Positions 10,855 to 22,106 of a stretch of DNA of 64,000 bases are shown piece after piece; the stretch's first letter is position 1; each line of letters opens with the position of its first letter. The notes under the pieces were generated by a model. That model saw only the letters and a program-made list of their open reading frames with translations. It was not told where the DNA came from and made no database searches. This DNA is from Allolobophora icterica (Eukaryota > Annelida > Clitellata > Crassiclitellata > Lumbricidae). A program made the translations under genes and the position numbers. The stretch lies in NCBI GenBank assembly GCA_963556255.1, contig OY744610.1, forward strand, positions 12,391,977-12,455,976, in the 5' to 3' direction.

Positions 10855-13809
10855 TTATTGTTTAGTAATACGAAGTTTTCGCAGAAGAAACCTGCGAATG
10901 ATGTGTTCAAACGGAAGATTGGTTTCCTGAGCACGAAATTTAGTCAATGCTTCTGAGTACGGAAGATTGCAGTCGAAACAACATCTGACTTTCAAATATC
11001 TCGCAAGAAAATGTCTTCCAATGAAATAGTAGCATTTAGGCTTGAAAGGCTTCGAAAGAGATTCTGAGAGTTCAGCCCTGTGAAAGTACACTTCATAGGC
11101 AAACTCGGAGTCCCGCATATCGTCATTCAGAAGTGAAAAATAATTGAAGAGGGTGTGAACTCCAAACAAAGACTGTACATCTCTGTCGAAAAAAGAGTCA
11201 AGCGGTGGCAGGACAGAAACATTCGCAAGTGTTGACTCTTTCAAATCGCTCCGCAGATCAGGTTCATGTAAAATTCGTTGGCACATATGCACCACTTCAT
11301 CGTATTGACGACAATTGTAAAGGTACAACGCACGATAGCAGTCAACTGTGTTGCACTGGATGCCAAAGTCTTTGCGAATCACACTGTGGAATAAATTCAA
11401 ATTTTCTATGGCATATTCCATCAGAACATAAACAACTGTTTCTTTAATCATCAAAGGATTGTCAGCCGTAGCTTCGGTCTCTGCGATAAATGCTCTGTCT
11501 GGTAGCATGGATAGGCCTATAAGTAGGCCTACCTAACTTCATCGAAGCAGAGCATTTTGGCTTTCTTAAAGCTTTCACATATTCGTCCAGAGGAAAGGCT
11601 GAATCAGAGAAATCGTGATAAAAATCGAAATGTTTGTATATTCTTTCCGCAGATAACGCAGCTAAATGATAAGGAAACACTTCTGGTGAAAGACGCAGAT
11701 CAAGATGAAGCCGATTGTTGATGTATTGAAGATTACTGTTAATAATCTTTTTACAAAGAACACACAATCCAACGATTCTTGCGACATCGTCAATAAACAA
11801 CAAACAACCTGCATTTATGGTTTCTTTTTCCTTTTCAGAAGTCTGATCCTGAAGGACTGCCAAGCAGAAGCGAAATGCTTGTTGGTATTCTAATGTGGCA
11901 AAATGGAGAGAAGCCAGATAGGCCAAAGCTGCAGGAGTAATGCCGTTCGATATAGAACTGTCATATTCTACAGCTTTTCTAAGAAACTGTTTTGACATGA
12001 GACACAATAGTTGAAATTCTGAACGGCTATTTGATCCAGTTAAATTCTCCATGAGATCCTGCGCGCGCAGAAATTGGAAGCGACTGCTTTGGGTTGTGTA
12101 TGTTTTCGGAAAGTTATGATACTCACACCTTATAATTTTAGGTTGCATCGAAATTGCCACGATAAATTCAACAAAAACACTACTGTCCCATGAAATATCT
12201 CCGCAACCTAAACCATATGCGGCATACAAAATATACAGTAGAATATCATAGTACGTCAAACACAAGGCGTTCTCTATTGATGGAAGGTTTACTAATATAC
12301 TGCTTGTTTTCCATTCAACACATCGTAAATTATTTCCAATTTTGAAGCTATGGCGCAGTCCTGACCTAAACCCGTCTTTTATCAGAGGACGACTGATCTT
12401 GTGAGAATATGCGAGTGTTGAAGAAAGTAATGTATCCAATGAGTCAAGTGCATTAACGTTCCAAAATTCTGAAAGAGGCAACATGTAATCCATAAAATGT
12501 GTCGGTTCTTTCAGTGTGCTTTCAACTTTGAAATTTGTATGAATGAACAACAGTATGTAATTTTCCACAAACCAATTACAAAGTATTCCAGAATTGCTGA
12601 ATTCATTAAGACGTCCTTCAGTCTTGTCAAGCAAAGAGGAATTCGATGGCTTTTGAAATAAGTTTGCTTCAGGAATAAAATAGTTTGGACACCATCTCCT
12701 ATTTAGCCATTCTGAAAGCTTTGTTAACAACTTACAGCAAATCGCAATAACAGAAGAGGAATTCCACCATTTGGGTGACATCTCTTCACAAGCCCATAGC
12801 ATTAGCGTTTTTAAATGATACGTACAGAGAACCTCATTCTCTTTGGACAATCACTTTGTATCAATTCCCTCTTTGAAAAGAATCTCAACAAATGGTAGAC
12901 AATCTGTTGATTTTTAGTCCAATTTTGAACTAATATCACTTCTGCGACTGAAAATGAAAGTCTCCACTGTGCTTTATCGTCTCTACAAGAACGATGCTTA
13001 ACGTAGACAACATGACAACCATTTTGCGTAACCTCGGCGATTGTATCAATGCTCGGCCAACCGTCATTCCTAGGTCGATTAACCCAACTTTGGGCTTCTT
13101 CAGGCCACTGTGGACACCACATACTTTCGACGTTATCAATTCCAAGATTATGAACAGCATCTCTTGGGCATTTCACAGCTGGACCTCTAACACTATTCGG
13201 CAAGGCGTTTCTGACGAATGCAAGACGGCTAAACGTATTTGCAGCACTCTCCAAATCTAGCATCACACAGCAATTTGCCAGAGCTGTGTAGTTAAATTCG
13301 TACTTTTTATTTTTCCAATTGTAGTTCATTTGACCGAATACTCGTAGACGAACAAAACCTGGATACCTATCATATGACTGGACCTTGTAGCAATATATCG
13401 TTTCGGCTAAACCACTCATATCACTTGGCAACACTGGAAAGTCGCCACTGAAGGCCAGCTCATCAGCTGCGAGGATTAGAAAATCAATGTATCCAATGCA
13501 TGGGTTCAACGGTCGGATATAGAACTCTGCAGCACTGCCACAAAAAATTGAATAATTTTTTGGTGCAGGGTACGATGACGCAATTATGTCATGCATGTGA
13601 TCAGAGAGATAAGGAAACGACTTTGGAAGCAATTGACATGTGCTAATGATGAACGCAGATGCCAGTTCTTCATTCGATTTATCCGCATATTTCGTCATCC
13701 TAAATGAAAAACATTTATCTCCTAGAAACTCATCACGGTTATTATCATCATCATCATCGGCAGCATCAGAAGTAGGAACAGAAAGACAAAGTTGCCAAAA
13801 ACCACTCAT
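10855..13809 (-). pseudogene. Mab-21 domain/TPR protein (cGAS-like fold), copy A, two frameshifts
   Basis: Read from ATG 13809 down to TAA 10855, three frames join into one intronless protein of about 950 residues. The first frame (to about 12845) has the nucleotidyltransferase part: GSAAEF at residues 91-96, CIGYIDFLI at 104-112, GPAVKC at 209-214, WP..A..WV.R.R.DGWP at 235-252 and WRLSFSVAEVIL at 282-293. The second (12850-11515) continues with TYHLKTLMLWACEE, a classic Mab-21 C-terminal motif, then TPR-like helices. The third (11508-10855) is the C-terminal TPR-like region. Comparison with the fragment at 62.83 kb shows one base missing near 12843 (CPK-ENE); comparison with the copy at 55.7 kb shows the frame changing again near 11500-11530, where two TAGGCCTA words lie. 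The catalytic pair expected as D/E-x-D/E reads Y-I-D, so one acid is missing. Known cGAS-like relatives make cyclic dinucleotides for STING signalling; activity here is doubtful. Assembly indels are an alternative cause of the breaks. Confidence 0.85.
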
Positions 13810-13970
13810 AGTTCGATCATTAAGTGTAATTGTAATTGCATAATTGAGAATTGTTGAAGTACCACTCAGAAAGATCAGTGGCGCTCATAACTCGGGCCAG
13901 TGCCTACACTGACAAACAGCCTGTTATCCGGTTTCATGAACCTTGGAGGTCTAGACTTAAAGGCAGTTTA

Positions 13971-14219
13971 GGAGAAGAAGAAGAGCAGTTCCTTAAGTTA
14001 ACATCAGTGTGCGTCGTAGATACGTGGTTTTTAGTGGCTTCAATTTTCATATCCTCTGCTTTGCCGTCTGATCTTCCCACCAACAGAATACGGTCAGTTA
14101 ACTCATTTATAGCTGAGATGCCCAGAGGCGTAGATGGAGCAGAAATCTTGAAACAACTTTTTGCCCTTGGGTGCACTTCAGCCCTCGAACCATCGGATGA
14201 CAGTCGAGCACCCTAACGA
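13971..14219 (-). mobile_element. tRNA-derived SINE, copy 1
   Basis: Minus-strand orientation. The 5' part, at the high-coordinate end, contains a pol III B-box-like GGTTCGAGGGC. The 3' end on plus reads AGAAGAAGAAGAGCAGT. Shared blocks with copies at 39.42 and 41.28 kb include AGCAGT.CCTTAA, ATACGGTCAG, GGTGGAGCAGAAAT-like text and the tRNA-like end. Confidence 0.75.
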
Positions 14220-15120
14220 CGAGAACAGCCCACCAGCAACTAGTCTAACGCGAACCCCAGTGGCTTAGATTAGTATCTCCGAAGTTTTAATTGAGCTAAT
14301 TTATAAAGTCTGTAGATTAAATTTAACATACTCAATTTCACACCCGTCACTTGAGATGATGGTTGCATCAACAGTTTACACCATGCCACAGCACGCCATT
14401 GGGCAGCTATTCAGAGCTCTTTTGTTTTGGGTTTGTAAGTAATTTAATGGAAGTCTTCCATTTGTGTATTATTTGAAACGTTATCGTGTCTTTCGAATGC
14501 CGGGTCGGTTTTGCAACTCATCTGAACGTCGAGATCAGGTTTTTTAAGAAGATGTCAACTGATGTCCCAGGTAATTTTTTTACCTCTATATCACTATTGC
14601 AGGCTTGTATAAATGATCCATTTTCCCATCTCTATTCGATATTCTGATATCCTTAGGGTATCTTTTGAAGATATTTATGAGGTTTTTGAGGATATTTCTG
14701 AAGATATTTTTGAACATATTTCGTGTTTTATGACATATTTATCGCACAGTGTCAAACATGGGCTTTTCAAATTTCTCAATATCCAAAATCTTAGTTTGGA
14801 CACCGAGATCACCTTTCGAAGACTTACGATTGTAGGATACAAAATTTTTATTTCATACGTCACGGTGAGTCACGGCACGTGATCTGTAGGTGAATCGCCT
14901 GATCCGTAACGTGATCTACAAGATCTAATTGCCAGAGGGCGTTAAACTATGGTTTACTCTATGGTGATTCGTAGGCCCAGGGCAGGCGAAACGATGATGT
15001 TCCGCAGATCACACCCGGGTCAAATTATAAAACAATATAAATTGGGGGATAACTGAGACAAATATTAGTAGCTAACATTAACATAATTATTAGTAAGTTT
15101 ATATTATCTGTTTAAACGCG
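14220..15120. other. Spacer with GATATTT-rich stretch
   Basis: 14660-14725 repeats GATATTT.TGA units on the plus strand and its reverse-strand frame is an artefact. Nothing else recognised. Confidence 0.4.
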
Positions 15121-15124
15121 TTTA

Positions 15125-15190
15125 CGTTGCGGTAAACCAAAATGCCCTTTGCAATTGGTTCCAATAAAGAATATTCTATTCTATTCTAAT
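15125..15190 (+). mobile_element. SINE/LINE 3' end with (TTCTA)n tail
   Basis: GTAAACCAAAATGC..TTTGCAATTGGT..CCAATAAAGAATA ends in TTCTATTCTATTCTA. The same end, with CAATTGGTACACAGAATATAC and an (ACTT)-type tail, is at 24671-24721, so both belong to one repeat family with different tails. Confidence 0.6.
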
Positions 15191-15870
15191 TCCTGTAACC
15201 TAGAAACCACAACTTGCACCAATATCGTCCTTATTAGAATTATATTTTCAGATAAACAGTTGATGCAATATCAACTGTGACGTCATGTCACACGGCGTAA
15301 CGCAAGAGTAACCTGATGAAGCAGAAACTGTAGTGTAAGCAAAACATATTCAAGTAAAATCGGCAATAGAATATCTCTCACAGTTTAAAAACTCATAAGT
15401 AAAAGAGCCCAGAGGTTGCAAATTTCTCTAGGTTGAGCAATTAAGGTCAAACTCCGCCATTACCGCACTAGGGCGAGGCCACTTCCTAGCCTTAATAAAA
15501 AAAAGACGAGCGAAAGTAGGCCTACTCACCTTTATCATGACACAGCGTCGTTTTTTTTAACACTAAGTCATGGTTTAACACATTAAGTTCTCAGAGGCCT
15601 ACTTTGACGGTGCATTGCCTATTCAAACGAATTGCGTTTCTGAAGAATTTCTCGCGATTAATATCTACTTTAAAATATACTGGCCGAGGAGTCGAGGCCA
15701 CACGCCATAGCTATAAAGGAAACTTCAATTCAATAACAACAAGATTCAATTATTTTTAACTTGGTTATCTCCAATCACCCAAATCTTTAATCTTTCTTTC
15801 ACGTATAGGATCCAAACTATATTCTCAGATGGCTATTTTGAGATTGAATTACTCGCGCTTCAGAGCCGCA
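15191..15870. other. Spacer
   Basis: No gene recognised. About 15262-15355 resembles 19025-19115: both contain TGTGAC..., GACGTCATGTCACACGGCGT, GCAAGA.TAAC.TGATGAA and AACATATTCA, an interspersed repeat shared with the kinase gene region. Confidence 0.5.
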
Positions 15871-15875
15871 CAGGC

Positions 15876-15878
<3 letters not shown>

Positions 15879-15964
<86 letters not shown>
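15879..15964. repeat. (TA)n microsatellite
   Basis: About 42 uninterrupted TA units. Confidence 0.98.
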
Positions 15965-15968
<4 letters not shown>

Positions 15969-16078
15969 GGCCCATATAATTATTGTCGTTGCAACCAGTA
16001 TTTGCATGTCAGCTGGCCTACGTGCAGGAAATGCAAGCCGGGATAATTAATTAAGACGCACAGTAAATAGCCTACATC

Positions 16079-16136
16079 ACCCTTATCATCATCATCCATC
16101 ATCATCATCGTCATCATCATCATCATTATCATCATT
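16079..16136. repeat. (ATC)n microsatellite
   Basis: Imperfect ATC/ATCATT units; the minus-strand frame rich in M and D is an artefact. Confidence 0.9.
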
Positions 16137-16498
16137 TTTTGTCGCCGGTCATTTGGATGCGATAGAATAAAGGTTCTCAATTGTCCTTGGCCATTAGCTC
16201 AATTGATGTCAAGTCACGTGATGTATATTCAGCCTAGTCTGTGTCTGCCTTCGTTTCTATTTCCATCGAATCTTGCATGTACTGCAGTGTGTGGAATTCA
16301 GCTGTTTAGATTAGGAAAATGTCGTTTGATAGATCTGATAATATATAGATGATGGTCTAGGCTATCAATAGAATAAAAATGGATTTTTTTATAGTTTTGC
16401 TAGATATCCTTTAGATAGGGATTTATAAAGAAAATAATCAACCGTGCCATGTCGTGGAAGCAGTCTCTAAACGAAACTGTCGTGGAAGCAGACTCTGA

Positions 16499-16520
16499 GA
16501 TAGCTAGCTAGCTAGCTAGA

Positions 16521-16554
<34 letters not shown>

Positions 16555-16610
16555 TACAGATAGACATACAAACAGACAGACAAACAGAAAGACAGATAGA
16601 TAGATAGAAG
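16499..16610. repeat. (GCTA)/(GATA)/(GACA) compound microsatellite
   Basis: GCTA, then GATA, then GACA tetranucleotide blocks follow one another on the plus strand. Confidence 0.95.
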
Positions 16611-16625
16611 TTTGCGAACAAGACA

Positions 16626-16970
16626 TTTGGTCGCCATTATGTCCGCCGTTTTGTTTTTTAGCAGTGCTACATATGTATCTTTAGTTCCATCACATTCCTT
16701 GACCCCTAAAATGTTAATTTAGATTCTAAAATCATGTTTCAATCACATACATGACCTTACTTACAGCCATTTGAAGATAGTTGGCCGCCATTTTGTTCGC
16801 CATTTTGTTTTTTGGCAGTGCTACATAATGTGTCCTTAGTTCCATCGCATTTCTTGGCCCCGAAAATGTTAATTTAGACTCTAAATCCATGTTTCAATCA
16901 CATACATGACCTTACTTACAGCCATTTGAAGATATTTGGCCACCATTTTGGCCGCCATCTTGTTTTTCCA
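16626..16970. repeat. 155-bp tandem repeat, two copies plus start of a third
   Basis: TTGG.CGCCATT starts at 16627, 16781 and 16936. Shared blocks include GGCAGTGCTACAT, TTAGTTCCATC, AAAATGTTAATTTAGA and ATGTTTCAATCACATACATG. The CCATTTTG words recall the 182-bp array at the left edge. Confidence 0.9.
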
Positions 16971-17124
16971 TGCAACCGCTAAAAATCCAGCTTGCGAACT
17001 GCGATTTTCGTTTTCAGCAGGGTCAAGTTGGTCTAGAACCACCTGTTAGCAAAGTGTTACATGATTTACTTCTGCAAATTTCAGCAAATTGTGTACATTT
17101 GAGTCATTCATTCCCCATTGGCGG

Positions 17125-17290
17125 CCATTTTTTTGGCGCCATAATAAGACCCCTTCCGGTGGTCCGATTTCGGTAAACTTTTAGTATGTTCTTATCCAGA
17201 CCAAAATACCCGAATATCAGCATAAAACGTTTTCTTGCAGCTTTTTTGAGGTCCGATGGTATATTGACCCGACTAGTTGGCCTATTGCGT
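17125..17290 (+). repeat. Interspersed repeat shared with 52.07-52.17 kb
   Basis: CATAAAACGTTTTCTTGCA and TATTGACCCGACTA occur here and at 52101-52153 in the same order and spacing. Upstream, GGTGGTCCGATTT recalls the 182-bp array. Probably one old repeat family with tandem variants. Confidence 0.7.
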
Positions 17291-17960
17291 CTTAATAAAG
17301 TAGCCCTGAAGTTTTTTGATTGTTGGGATGTTGTGCTTCTTAAGGTCGCCCTATAGTTTTCTTTGGGAGTGTCTGCCGTAATATGGATTACTCTTGTAAA
17401 CTATTCTTTTGTCATAAAACTAATTATTAAAGGTTTTCGAGAATAGAAAACAGTAGTTAAAAGACACAGCTTCATCAATATTCACCCACGTAATGAGCTA
17501 ATTTATTACCTCAGTTGAAAATAACGTATAGGGACTGGTAAGATTGTCGAGATTTCGCTCAACATCTTCTTCTTTAACCTGGCAGACCATGACGCAATGG
17601 TAGTCAGCCACAAACCATCGACAGCTTGATCCATCGAATCACATTCTCCATGGTAATCCCAATCCTTGTTCATCGGATGACACAATTTACTTTAAATTCT
17701 CATAAGAAACTGTTGAAGATAAATTATGAGAGAAAGATATCTTGTTATAAAGATATGTATTTCTATTATTTAAAACCCTAATTAAAATTTCTTTCTTCGT
17801 AATCGTAATCGTAAACTCCAAATTTCTAAAACGCCACTCTTAAACCAAACGTAGGGCACAAGCTTATTCACGAGCGCTGAGTCGATTCAGATGGGTTGTC
17901 CAAAGAGTAGTCAAAATGAGGACAGAGTCCGATTGCCAGGAGGTCAGAGGAGGTAGAGTG
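17291..17960. other. Spacer downstream of the kinase-NHL gene
   Basis: No gene recognised. 17866-17895 contains TTCACGAGCGCTGAGTCGATTCAGAT, a phrase also near 33909-33930 and 53669-53692, marking a short interspersed repeat. Confidence 0.5.
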
Positions 17961-17964
17961 GCTG

Positions 17965-19241
17965 CTAAGGCGGTTGTCGCTTATAATCAGAACTGAAAAA
18001 TCTTAATCGGTCGACCAAATCCCACAAACATTCGACCAACACGAATCCATTTTCATCGACGGACAAATAGATTGGAACATCCATTTGTCCAATATTCGGT
18101 TCACGTTTTCCACCGAATGACTCCTTGACGTTTCCGTCTGCATCCACTATGCACACTCTATGTGGATCATCATCACTGGAGCCATGACTGACCAAGAAAT
18201 GACCATTGGTCAGTTTTATAGCATGCCATGGAAAATGAATACCTGCTTCTGATGATAGATTTATTTCACGGATCAATTGTCCATCCGGCGAATATTCATT
18301 TAATTTATATTTCTCAAAAACTGTTAAAATGACACTCGATTCATCTGTAATAGACAGACCCCATCCATAATCTTTTCCTGTTGACCAATTCTTTATTAAT
18401 TTTCCATTTTGATCAACTCTCAGAATTTCACTCGACTGAGCGAAGCATTTGCAATCGAAGATGTAGATACATTTATTTATATTGCATGATTCCATAACCC
18501 ACGGATCAATTAATTCCTTCAAATTCAGTTGACGATTGAAACTTAATTTAATCGAATCGTAAACTTCAATTTCTGAACTCCAATCACTCACAACAAACAA
18601 TTCTTTGTCTAAGATCGCCAATCCTTTGATCTCTCTTCTCTTTTTTCCTGTGGCTTTGTTTCGTATCGTCTTCATTAAAACTGGATCCGATTTGTATTTC
18701 TCTGGAAATCCATCTGAAAACAGAAACATTTCCGTATTATGTTTTAATTATTCAAACTCTTAATCTCTGCAAAGACGCCAATAGGTTTAGTAAGAGTTTA
18801 TTTATTTCGTTCTCTGATTAAATTATTTAAAATCGAATGAACGAACGACAATGGTGGTGGTGGTGATTGTGATTACTGCTAAGGAGACCGAGATGAACTT
18901 ATTGGAAGGAAATGATATAAATGGACAAACACAGAGACTCAGGTAAAATCTAGATTGAACTACTCAAAGAGATAGGCCTACGTCAAGGTTACGTCGAGAG
19001 TGTCACGCACAGTGTCAATGCAGTTTCACCTGTGACATCAGAGTCTGACGTCATGTCACACGGCGTCATGCAAGATTAACTTGATGAAACCAAAACCATT
19101 TTGTAAGGTAAACATATTCAGAAAAAGTCCGAAAAGGAATTTTTTAATGTGTCTTTCCTTTCAAATATTATACGTGAAAACCGCTCTGTGGTAAGGTTAC
19201 GGCATAAGGGGTAATTGATTGAGTGCTTCGAATTTAGGACA

Positions 19242-19275
<34 letters not shown>

Positions 19276-22106
19276 TATTTCGGTGATCAACACTGTAACA
19301 ATAAAGTCGTCATATGAATTATAAATAAATAAATAGAAGAATGATCATGCATACATTGAACTTACTATTAAGAAGTAGCTTATGATCTTCTGAAAATGAC
19401 TGTTCTAGAGGTAAAATATCCAGATCTACATTAATTGATTCATAAAAACCTGTTCTTGGGGCTTGGCCTTTGTGCCTCATATCTCCAGATAGCATCTCCC
19501 ATATCACCACTCCATAGCTAAAAGGAAAGAATAATAGGCTATTAAGACATGGCAACCATAATTATTAACTTCCAGACAGTGGAATCTACCTAAGAAAATT
19601 ATTCATCAAATTTACTTCGTGTGCAATGTCACAATCTAATTTTTTCTTTGCTTTACCTGTTGACTTGTTGATCCGTGAAATTTAATTTCATTTAATGCTT
19701 TAATTGATTGTGCCAATGAGGAATAGACTGCGCACTGCAAACTGTATAAAGAGTCTTAAAGCAGTCGATGAGTGACAGAGCGAGTTGGAAAAAGCATACT
19801 AGAGGAATACCCTAGAGCATTTTCTTTCCAAACGGAAGTCTCACCACTTCAAGAATTCCTACCCCAATCCATCCGATCATCCGCCTTCCAAGCTTTCTTG
19901 TCCTTAACGAAACCCCTCGCAGCAGCTGCTCTGCCTCGTAGCTAAGAAGGCACACAACGATGGAAGACTGCTGCTGGTTAAGAAACGAACCTTTTTCTGA
20001 GAACGGCCATCCTCAGGACGTTTCCCATCCGTCCCAGACCCAGAGACAGAACTGTATAGTGTTGCCTCTCTTAAGGAATTGGCTAATCCTGAACCTCCTC
20101 TGACAGGAACGGTCCCTATGGGCAGAGCTATAGGACTGCCATTATACGCTGAAAGTAGACAAGTCAGTGACTAGAGTGACTCCAGACGTGAAGTGGGCTG
20201 GAGTCAACCCCGACCAGCGCAATAGGGTTGTCGCCCAGGCGGGCGTAAGCCATACAGGTATATCTGTAATGTGAAGTTTTAAAATGCTTATTATGTGAGT
20301 GATGGTTAATTTGTCGGTTCATAAAACGTATCGTACCTTATCGACTATGTACAAAAATGGATTCGGTGGATTCAACTCGTTTACTCATAGTTCCTTGACT
20401 TCTGATTTTTAACGGAACTTAACAGAATGATATCGACCGGATTTCTCCAGCAGATAACCTTTTGACTTGATTCGGATTTCGTTTGATGCTTGGTGCATTA
20501 CAGAAACAGCGCTACAGAAATATAGATGAGAATTTAATACATTAGATTAGAATAGATATGACTCACCTCCATATTTCACTTGTTTTGGAAAACCATTGAT
20601 TTTGAAGGAATTCAGGTGCCATGTAAGCACATGTTCCTACCATAGACATAGTTGTTGTATGATCGTGTTCTTTGATCTCATCAAAGTCTGCAATCTTCAG
20701 CGTCACTTTCATGTGAGAATTACAAGTGTTGAAAGGCTCTATCAGCAAGACTGCACAAAATAAAATATCAACAGACGATTCAGTGGAGTTCCGGGAGTAG
20801 GCATAGTTGAGTTTTCTTGATTTCTAAGCCTAAAGCGCGAAAAGATGCGCAGGAAAAACTAACGATTAGTCCTACTTAATGCAACCCGAGAAATCGGAAA
20901 GTTCGCTAGCCAATAACTACGCTGGATTTCTGTGGTTCAATCCATTTCACAGCAACAACTCGAGGATCCAAGAAAAAATGCGTTATTTGATATTCATATC
21001 AATGCCATTTGTCATAATTTGAGAATAATTTGGAACATACACTGTGATCTCATATGCAACTGACGTGGTTTCGTGTTTATTATTGAATGGCAACCAACAT
21101 AGTAAAGAGATTAACAATTGATACGAATAAGGTTAAGTAGGCCTAAGTATATTTTTTTATTAAGACGAGCTAGCAAACGCACAGAGTTAGATATATGAGT
21201 GATATTACAGCATATTAGGCCCTACCTCGTATTATATAAGTACTACAATCAATCAATGAAACCAATTAAGAGAGAAGTTATTACGAAAGGATACATACAA
21301 GTTACAAAAAGGCTATTTGTATAGCATCCTGGCAACGGAGCATTTCCGAGACAAGTTATCCTACTTATGTAGCTCTCGGATAACAGACCGTGGGCACAAT
21401 AGAGTAGGCAGTGTGCTTAATAGGTGGCAGCGCTGGATGTAATACATGACATGGATTGTGCAAAATGTTAGCAAAGAGACTAGCGAGAGTCAGCATTGCG
21501 ACAGAGTGTCGCAAATGAGGAGGACGAAGGTAAGTAGCCCTGACGCACCAGCCTCCGGACTATATCCTCCAGAGCCTCCAGCTCCTGCCCACTCACAAAA
21601 CCCTACCACACCGTTGTTTAAAAAGATCAGAAGAATTTGATGAGGCACTCACTGTCAGGAGATTTAAAGTCTCTGTTAACAATGTTTTCCTGATGCAGGT
21701 ACAGCATTCCGTCTACTATCTGTTTTGCCCAATCTGTTACGACGTCAATCGACAGTTTATTTTCAGATCCCAATAACCTTAGAGTTTTATTTAAGGAACC
21801 GCCAACCGCGAATTCCATCACAATGAACATTACTTTCGGAAGTTGGTTCAAATCGACTGAGTGAGTTCGCGTTAGGTCTTTATGTTCAGGCGAAGTCCAG
21901 ATGTTTTTCTTTACTTCTAGATCCTTTTTGAATTTGTCAGTAACTTTGCCTTCTGCGGCTGTAGCTTGTTTAATTGACACTTTCATGTTGTGCCATTGCA
22001 TGGGACCACAAACACTGCAAGATGCTCCTTTGCTTACATAATAAGTAGAAGTTGTATTGTTGTTGAAAAAGTCGTAGTCAAAGTTAAGATCTCCAGTCGC
22101 AGCCAT
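17965..22106 (-). CDS. Degenerate MAP3K-like kinase joined to NHL repeats, four exons (partial)
   Basis: Four minus-strand exons fit in phase: 22106-21653 (or from an acceptor near 22116), 20750-20567, 19517-19366 and 18713-17965. Donors are GTGAGT, GTGAGT and GTAAGT; acceptors end TTTTGTGCAG, CCTTTTAG and TGTTTTCAG; phases are 1, 2 and 1. Exons 1-3 encode a kinase domain: VSIK with K46, VNRDFKS (144-149, HRD with N for H), KIADFD (170-175, DFG changed to DFD), GT.AYMAPE (190-198), then SYGVVIWEML. The glycine loop has only one of its three glycines. The most similar group by motif is the mixed-lineage/MAP3K type. Exon 4 (about 249 codons) has NHL-type blades: NKCIYIFD, GWGLSITDESSVILTVF, PWHAIKLTNGHFLVSHG, RVCIVDADGNVKESFGG, IGQMDVPIYLSVDENGFVLV. 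The usual last kinase helices (CW...RP) were not found, so an exon may be missing or the domain is truncated. The C-terminal end after GFVLV looks off-frame. A 5' exon upstream is likely. Confidence 0.6.
19236..19274. repeat. (TA)n microsatellite in an intron
   Basis: About 19 TA units in the third intron of the kinase-NHL gene. Confidence 0.97.

Noticed and set aside
14613..14882. 89-residue frame DIYEVFEDISEDIFEHIS
   Set aside because: Driven by GATATTT-type repeats; the opposite strand is equally open.
19760..20290. Possible retroelement protein in the second kinase intron
   Set aside because: Fragments resemble LINE text but no ordered motifs could be aligned; left unassigned.
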